From: Diphasiastrum complanatum
Taxonomy: Eukaryota; Streptophyta; Lycopodiopsida; Lycopodiales; Lycopodiaceae
Reading direction: 5' to 3'
DNA: 64,000 nt
Assembly (NCBI GenBank): GCA_029204225.1
Contig: CM055093.1
Span: forward strand, 21,929,436 to 21,993,435
Shown: positions 33,367-45,539 of the stretch, piece after piece
How positions within the stretch are numbered: the first letter of the stretch is position 1
Layout: each line of letters starts with the position of its first letter
The notes under the pieces: model-generated
Told to the model about the DNA's origin: nothing
The model's database searches: none
Seen by the model: only the letters and a program-made list of their open reading frames with translations
Made by a program: the position numbers and the translations under genes

Positions 33367-33820
33367 TGTAGGAAATCAAAGTGCCAAGATCCTTCTAACA
33401 TTCAATCTCCATATACAAGAAGAAGAAAAAGAGAAAGAAGAAGAAGAGGGAGAGGGTTAGGCACCCTCAAGGAGAGAGAAAGTAGTAGCAATGCTTGAAA
33501 GGGAATGAATTACAAATGAACAAAGAGTACATATAAATAGGCTTTCCAAGGGCCTAGACTCTTCCAAACTCTAAGTTCTAGAACCTTCCAAGACCCACTA
33601 CTATTATAGGGCACCCCCAAAAGTCAAGATAGGGTCCCTTAACATAATTAGACTTTACTTGGACCCACGAATTACTACTGGACCAAAATTGGGTCCAACT
33701 CAACTAAAACTGACTTAACATGGTCTAAATAATAAACCTAACCCATGGTTACACAAGTCTCGACCTTTTGGGTCAAAGTAACCTATGGGAAACTAACATT
33801 ATCATTTATTACTTCTAACA
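33367..33820 (-). repeat. 3' LTR of element N
   Basis: 454 bases; on the plus strand it runs TGTAGGAAATC to CTTCTAACA. It contains a purine-rich GAAGAAGAAG stretch and ACATATAAATAG, a TATA-like word on the plus strand. Confidence 0.93.
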
Positions 33821-34276
33821 CCCTCCTTAAATGATAATGTAAAAACATAACATGATATGAAGTATGAAAAATTGCAACAAAAATGCAAAGTGTTGCATGC
33901 TGTCCAAAACTCCATGTAGCCGAAAAAGAAAAGATGTAGCTTGCTGTCCAAGCTTAATGTCGCCAAAAAAAAAAAAAAAAACTTCAGCTTGAAGTAGTCG
34001 AAGTAGCCGAAATCTCAGTCCCAATCATGCCTGATGTAGAAGAGATGTAGAATACGAAGTGCGGTAGCATCAAGTCGAAAAGTGAAGACAAGCATGCTCC
34101 ATCCAAAGTAGGTAACCAAAAAACCAGCCACAAGTCGAAATATGGATTTGCAATCCATCAATGGTTCCCACATGATTCCATAAGTCTTCTTACCACAAGA
34201 AACATAAAGAGGAGTATGATACTCTTTTACCATCACATCATCCCAAATCTTACTATCAATGATTTGCTCACCAACA

Positions 34277-34708
34277 CTAGGTAAGACAACACGGACCTTG
34301 CTGTCCAAAAACCTTCCACAGGCCGTTCCCGATGCATAATAGGATGCTCACGATGTAACATAGGCTGAAAATGATCAATAAACCATGGCTAAATCTGGTG
34401 TCCACCATCTTCAAGAAGAAAACCAACAGCTTGCCACTTTGAACACCCAAATAATCTAGCAACACGCCACTTTGAACCAATGTACTGATTGACATGATTT
34501 TTTTCCCTCCTCCATTAGTACAAAATGGCTTCAAAGAATGCTTGATTTCAGCCTTTTCCAAAACATTATCTTGAGAAGCTTGCTCATAAAATTCTTCACT
34601 AATGCATCCATCATTTGCAACAAATGGCTCAAGAGAAGAAGAATGCTTTACCATACCAACATTTTGATGCAAACTTGTACTTGTAGAAAGACAATGATCA
34701 AATTGCAT
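34277..34708 (-). CDS. Unrecognised ORF inside element N
   Basis: 143 codons. The first ~80 residues are polar with a GGGKK segment. The last ~50 contain a hydrophobic run (LLIIFSLCYIVSILLCIG) that could span a membrane. No family was recognised. It could be a captured host fragment or chance open frame. It lies downstream of the element N 5' LTR and in the same orientation. Confidence 0.3.
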   Translation of the reverse strand: MQFDHCLSTSTSLHQNVGMVKHSSSLEPFVANDGCISEEFYEQASQDNVLEKAEIKHSLKPFCTNGGGKKIMSISTLVQSGVLLDYLGVQSGKLLVFFLKMVDTRFSHGLLIIFSLCYIVSILLCIGNGLWKVFGQQGPCCLT

Positions 34709-35364
34709 TACAAACTAAAAAACCAACAAGCAAAGAATCAGGTTAGCCTCCAACAAAGCTTTTTTTGGAACCCTTCTTTCTTGCCAAAAAGTGTGAACAA
34801 TACACACACGGATAGGGCTGTTGCAACACCCTACAAATGGTAATATGCTGTCCAATTTTCAGCCTCGGAATGTGATCGGATCATCACAAAAAAATTAGCG
34901 CCTTCTTCCACACCTGGAAACAAGCAAAAAGAAGCGGATCCTCACTTTGTAAAATTAGCAAGGGTGCTGATTTTTCAACCAAATCAGAAGAATAAAAATT
35001 GCTTGTAGATGGGCGCCCCCTGCAAAGGAGCATATTTGAAAAATAGGGCAACAGCGGACCAACGGAAGTAGGATAAACCTACACGGATGTGGGCGACCTA
35101 AAAGAAGCCCCAAAGAAGATAATTAATGGCACCTTCATGCAACCTGAAAAATCAGCAAACAACAACCTGATTTTTGGGCGCCCAAAATCCTGTTATCTTC
35201 TTCGATGTGTGGCGCCCTCCTGCAAAACGGAAAAGAGTCAAAAAACGGATCTTCACTCCAAAAAATCAGCAAAGGTGCTGAATTTTTGTGATCCCTAAGT
35301 GAAGACGATCTCTTTTGGTAGGGCGCCCTAAATCAAGCATAGAAGATCCATGGCTCTGATACCA

Positions 35365-35819
35365 TGTAGGAAATCAAAGTGCCAAGATCCTTCTAACATT
35401 CAATCTACATATACAAGAAGAAGAAAAAGAGGAAGAAGAAGAAGAGGGAGAGGGTTAGGCGCCCTCAAGGAGAGAGAAAGTAGTAGCAATGCTTGAAAGG
35501 GAATGAATTACAAATGAACAAAGAGTACATATAAATAGGCCTTCCAAGGGCCTAGACTCTTCCAAACTCTAAGTTCTAGAACCTTCCAAGACCCACTATT
35601 AATTATAGGGCACCCCCAAAAGTCAAGATAGGGTCCCTTAACATAATTAGACTTTATTTGGACCCACGAATTACTACTGGACCAAAATTGGGTCCAACTC
35701 AACTAAAATTGACTTAACATGGTCTAAATAATAAACCTAACCCATGGTTACACAAGTCTCGATCTTTTGGGTCAAAGTAACCTATGGGAAACTAACATTA
35801 TCATCTATTACTTCTGACA
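35365..35819 (-). repeat. 5' LTR of element N
   Basis: 455 bases, differing from the other LTR by about ten substitutions and one or two single-base indels. Confidence 0.93.
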
Positions 35820-35824
35820 CATGT

Positions 35825-36910
35825 GACACTTCCGAAGTCCTTCTAGGCTAAAACTGTTTCCATTGTAGCTTATATTCAGAACAGATGTCCTACTAAAGTT
35901 CTCTCAGACAAAACACCATATGAAGTTTAGACAGGGTCCAAACCTTCTCTATCGAACTTACGAGTTTTTGGATGTATCACTTATGCACAAATTCCGCATG
36001 ATCTCAGGAAGAAGTTCGACTTCCAGAGTATCTATTTTATTTTCATCAGCTATACTACTTCAAATAAAGCTTATAAGTTGTATGATCCTGTCAAATCAAA
36101 GATATTCACTAGCCGGGATGTCATCTTTATCGAAGACCAGTCTCTTTTGTATTGTCAGTAACATGTTCATTCCTTTTACAGATTGAATTAGCTTTGTAGA
36201 GCACGCGGTTTCGTCCGCTATTGTCTTGTGCTCCACAACATTATTGACATGTATATTTTGCTATACTTAATCTGATAATAGCTCTGTTTTGTTCTGCGTT
36301 CAGATTTGTGTCAATTTTGCTATGCTTTTCTACATTCTGCCTGACTCTCTTATTGCTCAATCCGGTAATCTGTTCTTAGTGAATTATTATTAGTCTAGCT
36401 TTTGGCGACTAATATTTCGTTTTGCCTTTCGTGACTAATTCGCGACTGAATATCAGTTGAGCTTAGTCTAGCTCTTTGTAAATCATCAGCGACTAATAAT
36501 TTGTCTAGCTGTTTGCGACAAATTATTCTTCTGATGTTTTGTTGCTTAATGTTTGGCTACGTAATCAGATCGACCGTGATTTCTATCACTAACATTCTGT
36601 TCATTTCTGATAGGCATAGTCATGCTTACGAAAAGAGTAATATAGCTCATTCCGCTGTGCACGAACACTTTCCGTTCGAGTTCGTTTCTCGTTCGAGTTT
36701 TGAGTTCGCTTCTTTTTGTGTTCGTTTCTTTTATCAACCTCAAAGATAAAGGCAAAGCTCATATACTCGAACTATCGGACTCTCCCAAATTATCGAACTT
36801 TTCAATTCAAGAGTTGACTATTCCTATTGAAGGTCCAAGCTCGTCTACTCTCGACGAACAACTTATTAGCAGCGAATCCAAAGATGATGATGTTTTAGTT
36901 CAGCAGCTAT
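35825..36910 (+). pseudogene. copia A2 integrase C-terminal half and linker, part 2
   Basis: Continues part 1 with LPKSF-AKTVSTVAYIQNRCPTKVLSDKTPYEV and the integrase C-terminal features RVFGC, IFTSRDVIF. It is split by the LTR-like block at 36142-36732 and resumes with INLKDKGKAHILELSDSP and PIEGPSSST. Trp-to-stop changes and other stops are present. Confidence 0.85.
36142..36732 (+). repeat. LTR R-U5-like block inserted in A2 integrase
   Basis: About 590 bases from CTCTTTTGTATTGTCA to TTTCTTTT, the same block that distinguishes the long 3' LTR of element B (31037-31634). It separates codons that are adjacent in A1 (DQF|IDLKG). It contains GCGACTAATAATTTGTCTAGCT-type internal repeats. Confidence 0.85.
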
Positions 36911-36931
36911 AGCATGATGAAAGTTGTTTTT

Positions 36932-36987
36932 CTGAATCAATACCTATCTTTTATTGCGTTCAGTATATGTCAGAATGCATGCATCTC
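36932..36987 (+). repeat. 56-bp LTR fragment at an RT deletion junction in A2
   Basis: Matches family A U5 (compare 38514-38570 and about 20999-21055) and sits between the integrase linker and the late RT segment DMTDLG, where roughly 1 kb of RT is missing. Confidence 0.8.
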
Positions 36988-37916
36988 GACATGACCGATC
37001 TGGGCAAAGCTCATTACCATCTAGATATTCAAATCCAAAGAGACAAAAAACAAAAATTGATTTACATTACTCAGCAAAGATACATTCACAATGTCTTAAT
37101 CAGATATAATCTGATGAATTGCAAATGAGCTCTCTCACCAATGGAGCCAGGACTCAAGATGAAGAAGGACTAGTGTCCACAAAACAATCGAAGAGAAGGA
37201 GCAGATGCGTGAGTATTCTTTTTATTTGATAATAGGATCTCTTATGTACGCAATGATCTGTTCCAGACCAGACATAGCTTTTGTAGTCAGTTCCTTAAGT
37301 CAGTTTATGACTAATCCTGGTGTTACACATTGGAAGACTCTTATCAGAGTTTTGAGATATCTTCGAGCTACTATGGACTTTTGCATTTGTTATGGAGCAG
37401 TCGACAACGACAAACTCAATATTCTCAGTGGTTATTCAAATGCAAGTTGGGTAGGAGATGCAGACACTCGTAAATCCACTTCTGGATTTACATTCTTCCT
37501 CAACAATGGTCCTACTTCATGAAACAGTTGCAAACAAACTTCGATAGCTCTCTCTTCCACTTAATCAGAGTATATTGCAGCCTCTTAAGCTACAAATGAA
37601 GCAATATGGTTGAGAAACTTACTTTCAGATATCAGTTTGAATCAATATGCTCCGACAAATATATTTTGTGATAATCGCAATGCCATTGCTTTATCAACCA
37701 ACCCTAGATTTCATTCTAGGAGTAAGCACATTGAAATTAAGTATCACTATGTCAGAAGCAAAGTTCTCGACAAAGAGGTTGACTAGCAGTACTGTCGAAC
37801 ACAAGATATGACCGCAAATATTTTTACTAAAGCATTAAGCTTGGATGCACATAGAAAATTTTGTGCAGAACTAAGTTTGAAGGTCAAAGCATTAATGGAT
37901 TCAGATTAAGGGGTAG
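36988..37916 (+). pseudogene. copia A2 late RT and RNase H remnant
   Basis: MTDLGKAHYHLDIQIQRDKK opens the segment, followed by SLMYAMICSRPDIAFVVSSLS, the RNase H region ILSGYSNASWVGDADTRKS and the SRSKHIEIKYHYVRSKVL region. At least six stops or frameshifts are present. It ends at the polypurine tract AAGGGGTAG. Confidence 0.87.
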
Positions 37917-38824
37917 TGTTAGACTATTCTCCTACTGACCGAACAATCGATCTTTTAATCTTCATCCACTTAGTATCCAGTTCTGGAGTTTTATGCATTT
38001 CTACATAGTCTACATAATACTCGGGAATCACTCACAAGTGGCTCCGACATATTGGACATCATCCGGCATATTGACGTTCTCGACGAAAGTCGAAGACTTC
38101 GGCCACTTCGGCCATGTTGAATGAAAGATAGTTATTGTTCCACTTGAATTAAAGCTACAGACTTGCCCTAACCGTTTAGCGAGTAAATTTTCAAGAAGTC
38201 CTAACTGGATGGATGCCAGATCATGATGGCCAACTGACTATCGCGATCTGAGACCTAATTAGTTATCCTACTGGATGTGCGTTATTTGCTTAGGATAAAT
38301 AGCTAATCATCAAACACTTTTTTAGCTTTTCATTAGCATTAGCTCAGTTCAGTTTTCATACAGAATTCATTAGAGTGTTGCTATTGAGCTTACCACTTAT
38401 CAGTGGAAGTACTTCAGATAGAGTTTTCAATTACTCAGAAATAGCTCAGAGTATGCGGTTTTTATCCGCAATTGTCTTGTGCTCATCATCATCTGATTTT
38501 GTACATATTACAAGCTAAATCAATCTACTCTTTTATTGCGTTCAATATTATGTCAGAATGTATGCATCTCTGTGATTGTTTGTAACTGATAATCTCTTAT
38601 AGTCTTGTCTAATAATTCAATACTTCATTGTTTGGCTACGTAATCACTGTAGTGCTAATGATTTCAAAGTTGGTCACTATAAGATTGAACGTGACTTCTG
38701 TCATTATATTTTGTTCAATATTGATAGGCGTAGTCATGCATTAGGAAATAAGACTTTATTCTGCTACGCTCGATAAGTTGCCACAGTCTTCAACTTGTCA
38801 TTATTGGATTCCCTGTTTCCAATA
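37917..38824 (+). repeat. 3' LTR of copia A2
   Basis: About 908 bases from TGTTAGACTATTC to TTTCCAATA (the last CA altered). It contains a TATA-like GGATAAATAG near 38298. Confidence 0.85.
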
Positions 38825-39829
38825 AGAATCTGTCCACCTGACTCTAACTGGATCTAACCAAATAAGATACATTCTGTTTACCAAAGAATGATGGATAACA
38901 AACAATATATGTGACGCCAAACTAGAGATCACCAACTTGTGCATATAACCATTCGGCTCATAAAATACTTACCAAAGTATCAGTTGTCGTTCCATGAGTA
39001 ACAATCTCCATCCTTGTTGGCTCACAACCATTGTCATACTGGATCCACACCATACCCTGATGCACTCCATGTAGGATATATACCACCTCTCCTGTGATAC
39101 AATCCATGACACCTACCTCCAAGTAAGCCTAACCTGTCCTTAGGCCATCACACAATAACTGATGCACCAACTAAAGATCATCATCTATACATCCAATGAT
39201 GTATCATACTTGAACATCCGTAGCATATATCTCCTTGATTGCCACCCCGAATGGACTTGTTATCCACTCGTTGATGAGCTCTCCAAATGTCTCCAATCTT
39301 GGTCACCATCTTGCTATTCAAGTCGATCGCCAAGGCATCAATTGCCTCTCTTAGCTCCTAGCATGTGCGCTCTCCTTGGCTATGTGCCACCCGACATCAT
39401 GCCAACACAAGCCTGTCCCTGAATAACTGCTCAAGGGATTTTGAGATCATAGTCTCCCAAACTGATTATACTGAGGTATCATGGCTCCAAGTGACTTCTT
39501 CTAGGCTTCTCCCTGATCTCACCACTTGAGAATTCAAACCAAACAAGTTCTAGTACCTATGCCAAGCCTAGACTCCTACAAATATAGCCAAATGCATGAT
39601 AGCTAATAAATGGCTCATCAATGCCCCAGATGGTAGTCACCATTGCATCAATGCCAATGCCAAAGGCTGACCCTGTTGTATCGCCTTCTTCGTACTCTCT
39701 AAGAATATATCAGGAAGTCCTTGCCATCAATGTCCCCTCCAGTAGATTTTAAGCACTCTTTATGTGTAGCATGAACTTTTGTTCATCTTTATTTTCACAC
39801 ATAGTACTATCATGACACATTTATCTCTT
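38825..39829. other. Unassigned sequence flanking the LTR nest
   Basis: Minus-strand text around 39110-38960 reads open with a splice-donor-like GGTAAGT, but no family was recognised. No gene is called. Confidence 0.4.
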
Positions 39830-39849
39830 TTTGGAGGCTTGAATGAAAA

Positions 39850-40191
39850 AAATACTTGTCGAATTTCGATGAGAATTTTTTTTTTTGTCGAATTTCGACA
39901 GATGGACAATTTTGCATGTCAGATTTTGACATTTAATCTGTCAGATTCCGACGAATAATTCGATGTTTAACGGAATCCGACGTCCCACGTGGCCTTCGAA
40001 ATCTGACAACCATGTGGCATATTTTTTGAGAAATTTTTTTTGCCTGCCAGTTGCTAGTTTTGGGCTTGTCGTTGAATACCGACGGATTTTAAATGCGATG
40101 GATTTCGATGACCCTATTACGACGCCCATGTCGATTCAAAAAAAAATTAAAGCGCAATTTCAAGTTAGAAATCCCGACAATTCTTGTAGTG
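39850..40191 (+). mobile_element. Right end of a CACTA (En/Spm) DNA transposon, 5'-truncated
   Basis: Ends with TTCTTGTAGTG at 40191, the complement of the CACTACAAGAA terminus typical of plant CACTA elements. The preceding ~340 bases carry repeated subterminal motifs on both strands (GTCGAATTTCGAC, GTCAGATTCCGAC, ACCGACGGATT) as expected for transposase-binding arrays. No matching left CACTACAAGAA end was seen in the window and no transposase is present. Confidence 0.7.
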
Positions 40192-43100
40192 ATGGCTGCA
40201 ACATTCTTCCCTCGGTAAACAAGTTTTGTCCTAAGAACGAGAAAAAAAGACCATTAAAATTATTCTTCAAGCTTACAACTTTTACCCAATAATCATTATT
40301 CTCAGTCTGATCTTTTCATCTAGAATAAGTACTAAGAGATATAACAATTTCCAATTCTTTGCCTCTACAAAAGAACTAAGAATCCAAAGATACACTAAAC
40401 AATAAATCTTTCAAATGGGTTGAACTTCTCCAAATAAAAGGCATCACATTCATGTAATCCCAATTACATGAATCACTGGGTGAAATAAGTCTTTATTTCA
40501 GAGGTCAAACTCAAAAGCTAGAGAAATTCCATTTTTAATCATAGTTCAAAGTCTGTCCACAATTTTTTTATAGATAATAATGCTTCTTGGTGCATATATT
40601 CTTAGAATACCATAATAATCCAAGGCATAGTAATTTAATCAACCAAAATTTCTAGGAGATCCATTACGTCTCAGACATCCATTATTCAGTCCAGAGCATT
40701 GGAGTTATTCTATGAGTTATTGCTCCATTTTTAACACCACATGCAAGAAATCATTTTTCTTGAATCTCAATAGATTTTACTGTCTTCCTAAAATTCGGAG
40801 ATGTAGATGGAACTTGTACACAAGCACATACAGACTACAATCTGTAGTAGAATATTGTCCACTAAATTAAGCAAAATTCTCCATAAGCAAAAACAATTTA
40901 TTTTATGAAAAATTCTTGTGAGATCCATATGTTCTCACTAAAATACTAGAGTAAAGAGATTCAGATTTCAAAACACTAATCTAAATTCTCAACTCAATTA
41001 ATAGATCGAGAATTACTCAACATACTTAAGAATCAATACATTTCTTGATTATCTCCCGATAATAATTAAATATCCATTTATGATCCATCAATCACAAATA
41101 GTTAAATTCTTATGATTCGTCAATCATATTTCTTTGGAATCCCAAACCATACTTAATCATAAAGGATACTGGAGTATATGTCCAACAAAGCTCATGAAAT
41201 ATAAGAATTATTTCAAAATCTTTTTCACTAAGGACATACGAGATTCTATGAATATTTTTCAAATTGAATTCTTAACCGAAATGTTAATTATCCAGATTCC
41301 GCATTCATCAAAAGACAGAAGGCATACCAAAATGGTATCGATAATTATCTTCAACCACAAAAACTTCCGATTATTATCTAGAACTGAATCTAGATATCCA
41401 AAGTTCCGTTGTATTCCCTAAAAATTTAGCTGTCATTCTTGAAACCATTATGATTCATTGTTCAATTGAGCTCTCTGGGATATAAAAACTAATTAATTGA
41501 GTCAATTTCTCGTATGAGAAATGCTTTGCCAAGAATTTCTATATATTCTATGCATATAATTTTCTTGATGGATCTCAATGATTCATAAATCATGCGTCTT
41601 ATAAACAATATATACTTATAAACAAACCATTTTTGGTGAATTTTCTTCACATTGTTTATTTCATGAAATAACTTTTCACAAGAGTAATCCAATCACTCAA
41701 GTTAATTCTAATGATTCAGAAATCTTAAATGTCTAGGTGCATATCTTAATTGTACCAGTACAACACCACATTTAGATCCTTATCCAAATCATTTCTAAGT
41801 TAACAAAAAATCTTTCATAACAAGATCTGTTAACTCTACAAGTAATTGTCAAACACAATACAAGATCATATGTCTATGTTTACCGATTAGGTTAAGTGCA
41901 CCAAATAACCCTAGTAACCAGGATTACATAGTAGATCCATACAAGACTAATCATGCACACATGAGAATAATCTCACTATGACCCAATACATACACATATA
42001 TCCTCATCTAGTAGATTCCTCCAAATCCGCATATGTTACTCTCATATCTCACTGAGATTCTTGTAACTCAACTACCAAATAACTCTATTCCTCATAAGTA
42101 AATAACATATATGGGAAATCTATAGGACTAAGAACATATCCTCTCTCATGAGTTTTCCAACCCAACTTACATCTTATCACAAAAATTCTTCCATTCAGTC
42201 AACTCCTCCCCTAATCCTAGAACTCTAACAAAGATTAGGTTGATTTAATACAAACATTCCATGATCAAACTTACTCCTATCCCCAAAAAATTGGAGTTTG
42301 TAACTTTCGATCATACTCAGTACTACTTATAATGATTTCAAATTTCAAACCACCTCTAGTTCCAGATTGTTCCACACAATCCCTATAAAATTTTTAGTTA
42401 CTATATCTTACTCTGGATTTGTCTAAAAATGTTTTCAGATAATCATATTTCTATACTTCACTGGTTGTCATGTGCAACTGATAGGTCCTCTGATAGACTT
42501 TTACACATCACTTCATCCCTCCTTTTTAAGAAATTATCAATTTCTTACACAAGTTAGTTGGAGAGATGACACGTGAAATATTTGAAAAGTCAATAATAAG
42601 TGTATTTTCCAAAAAGGAGTCTCTCTTTTATAACTAGGACTTTTCCTTCAAATAAATTCATCTATCTAAAAACCATCTATGCATAAGAAACAATCTATGT
42701 TCAAGAAATAGAAACACAATCATCTTGGAAGTTACCTGAATTTCAAGTCTAGTCATACAAGTAGTAGTTCATATGATGATAACAATCCTTCAGAGAAACA
42801 ACTTCATGCTGGAAGGAATCATATGAAATCAATATGAAGTCTAGTATTTAAGAAAATTTTAAAGAAGTAATGGTTCTAAGATGGTGCGAAATAGCTTTAA
42901 GGATTTCCCGATTTTGTAAATTATGAGATACCACCATGGAATCTGGACTAAATTTCATAATTTCACAAAATATCCAATAACACTAAAGCAATGGTTTTTT
43001 TCTTTTCCCATATCGTGAATAGGTACTAAAATTTACCACTGATGATCAGAGCTTTACAGTCCTCGAATTTTTTTTTTTCTTCTGAAATTACTCATGTCCC

Positions 43101-44565
43101 ATGCCACCAACTCTTCCTTCCAAAAAATCCTTAACCACCTTATCCAATATTCCAGAATTTTAACTAATCCATCTAGATTTTCTGTATCGTGTATAGGCAT
43201 ATATCTCACACAACCAAAACACTAGCCCTCTTCAAGGTCATGCAAACCCTAAAGAGGCCCTCACAAAAACAAAGCATGCTAATAAGTAAAAAGCTCGCTT
43301 ACCGTTCTACAACTGCATGGCCACCATCTCTCCACGACTGTCACTCATCTGATGCCCAGTCTTCTTCACACCCACCTTTGCTGCCATAGATTGATTCAAA
43401 CTTCCCTTCAGGGTCACGCTTCCAGCCCACGCATCCAGCCATCAAATCTAGCAATGACCCAGCGCTGCTATAACTGGTTTTTTGTTAGCTGGTTTCTAGA
43501 GTGAATTCCTTTTTAGGGATTCCGATCTAAGGTAGAAAACAACTGATTTAAAAACTATTTTCGAAAGGAGATTAGTTCAAGGCAACTCAATCTCTAAAAA
43601 TTCTGAGATGGGCATTAGAGGATCGATTATAAAGAATCTGGATTGGGTATTTGGAAATCAAAATCATCCTTCGACTCATAAATTGACCATCCATATGGAA
43701 AAAGAAAATTGGAGTAAGCTATAGAAAGATTGTAGCACCTCCTATCTCACAACATTCAGAAGCATAGACAAAAGACAATGGCTTCTTGGCAATCGAAATA
43801 AGTGGTTGTTAGATCCATAGGTAAATGTAGCAAGACATCTGTTTTTTTCTCAATTTGAAAAGCAGGTGGATATCGGTTTCTTGTCATCCTTGTAAAGCCT
43901 TGAAGAGGACATCTTGTCCATCCACAGATTCACACCAAGATTCGATTGAATCAACAACAAAATCTTTCACAATCCGACTGTAGAGTGATGACCATTAATT
44001 TTTGAAAAGGTCTCAACTCAAAAGCAAGACGGGGACATGTACATCAACAACCCCAATCATATAAACAGGGTTTGACTCTCAAAAAGCCATTCTTTTGACT
44101 TACAAAACCAATGGTCAGAAGGCAATCATGCAAGTAAACGTGAGTCCAAATTTCAATTCAATTGCAAGATTACATCTCTCTTGCAACTTCTTAGAGGGTT
44201 ATGCATGTAGTTCTTATTCCAACCATTCCAAGCAATTTCTTCTTTTCTTAACTTTTAGAGGTTTAACATATGCAGGAAAACGAAATACCAATGATTTTTC
44301 AGGGAATCGTTACCCACACATATGGAATTGTGTTTTCAAAAAATCTCTGGGTTCATTAGCATATCATTAAAGGATTGTTATAAACAACAGTTCCATCAAT
44401 GATCCACAATTTGCATGTAACACCGGAGGGTTAATGTCCTCAAAGCTCAATCCTCAACTTGCAAATGGTAGAATCATGATTACTTGTTTCTAATAGTTTA
44501 TTCTTCAAGATAATTGATTTACCTCAGTCTACCAACACATATAAACTAGTCCTGCATGTTATCCA
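40192..44565. other. AT-rich sequence without recognisable genes
   Basis: Short frames only. Part of it (roughly below 44608) may be the 3' LTR of the adjacent minus-strand gypsy element, but the second LTR needed to prove this was not found. Confidence 0.45.
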
Positions 44566-44925
44566 ATTATTAAGCACATGGTCTAATTACAAGCACTACT
44601 GTATGACACTCCCCCTACTTAAGCATTTTTGCCTCCAAAAATGCTAAATGAAGACCATGTAGTTCTTTGTTGAGTGCCCTGCTCCATGAATCCTTTGGCA
44701 GTAGTAAAAGAAATCTCTAGCCATCTTTAGTCTAATTTAATTTACCTCCATGATCATATTCAACATTGCAATTATTAAGCACATGGTCTAATTACAAGCA
44801 CTACTGTATGACATTCCCCTTACTTAAGCATTTTTGCCTCCAAAAATGAAGACCATGTAGTTCTTTGTTGAGTGCCTTGCTCCGTGAATCCTTTGGTAAA
44901 AGAAATCTCTGGCCATCTTAAAGTA
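44566..44925. repeat. ~205-bp tandem duplication at the 3' end of a gypsy element
   Basis: Two copies begin ATTATTAAGCACATGG at 44566 and 44771 and end GGCCATCTT. On the minus strand each contains TTTTTGGAGGCAAAAATGCTTAAGTAGGGGGAGTG-like text, the usual polypurine tract and LTR start of plant gypsy elements. Confidence 0.8.
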
Positions 44926-45539
44926 GGAATGATTTTTTCATATATTGTTCTTGTCGGTAACCATTTTCTGTTTATTATATATTGCTGCCTCAAGTTTTGC
45001 TTCTAGCTAGTTATTGTTGAACAAGGTTGTGGCAAGTCTTTTGTAGAAAAACCTTGATCTACAAATTTGTTATAGTTTTATGAAACACAAGATTTCCTTA
45101 AGTAGCATTAGTTTTGCATGGGTTGGTAGAATACATGCAACAAAAAGACATTCAATAGTCTTCTTCCTCAACACCTTTCTTGATTGGATAGGCTATTCAA
45201 TTCCTGATGCATCCACTGTTGTTGACTTAGACATTGCTCTCCAATAAAGGATAATGGACTCCTCCTGTAGCTCCAATGCATCGTAAAACAATTTTCTCCT
45301 CCAAATCATGTGGTAGAGTGTTGGAGTTTTTTCTCGATTGATCAATTAGAGCAGGGTTAGTGACAACGTCGTGTTGAATATGGATAGCCATATATCCATT
45401 GGTTTTCCTTGTGAACAAAATGAATGGTATAGTTATTGATGATCCAAAGTAGTGATGCTCCAAGTCAAATAATGCACCATCCATATTTGGCCACATCGTA
45501 GTGATATCCATTTCATTATTATATTCAAAGATGGCATTG

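Larger units (their letters stand above)
33367..35819 (-). mobile_element. Non-autonomous LTR retrotransposon N inserted in copia A2
   Basis: LTRs are 33367-33820 and 35365-35819, about 97-98% identical by eye. A perfect five-base target duplication CATGT lies at 33362-33366 and 35820-35824. The minus orientation is shown by the primer site complement at 35364-35351 and a GGAGGG polypurine tract next to 33821. Joining the flanks restores the copia frame (AHVTLPKS). The internal 1.5 kb has no gag, protease, RT or integrase. It has minus frames of 143 (34708-34277) and 97 (34308-34015) codons that I do not recognise, and four GGGCGCCC-like words. The high LTR identity makes it one of the youngest insertions here. 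Confidence 0.92.
31832..38824 (+). mobile_element. Ty1/copia retrotransposon A2, nested host of element N and LTR patches
   Basis: The 5' LTR is about 31832-32641, the internal region 32642-37916 and the 3' LTR 37917-38824. Gag and protease are absent: the primer-site region runs directly into pre-integrase. Pol is interrupted by element N (33367-35819), by an LTR-derived block (36142-36732) and by a 56-base LTR fragment that stands where about 1 kb of RT should be (36932-36987). The left end of the 5' LTR is eroded and no target duplication could be found. Confidence 0.85.

Noticed and set aside
33265-33498. 77-codon frame with an Arg-rich segment
   Set aside because: It crosses the copia/element N junction, and the Arg run is the purine-rich part of the element N LTR.
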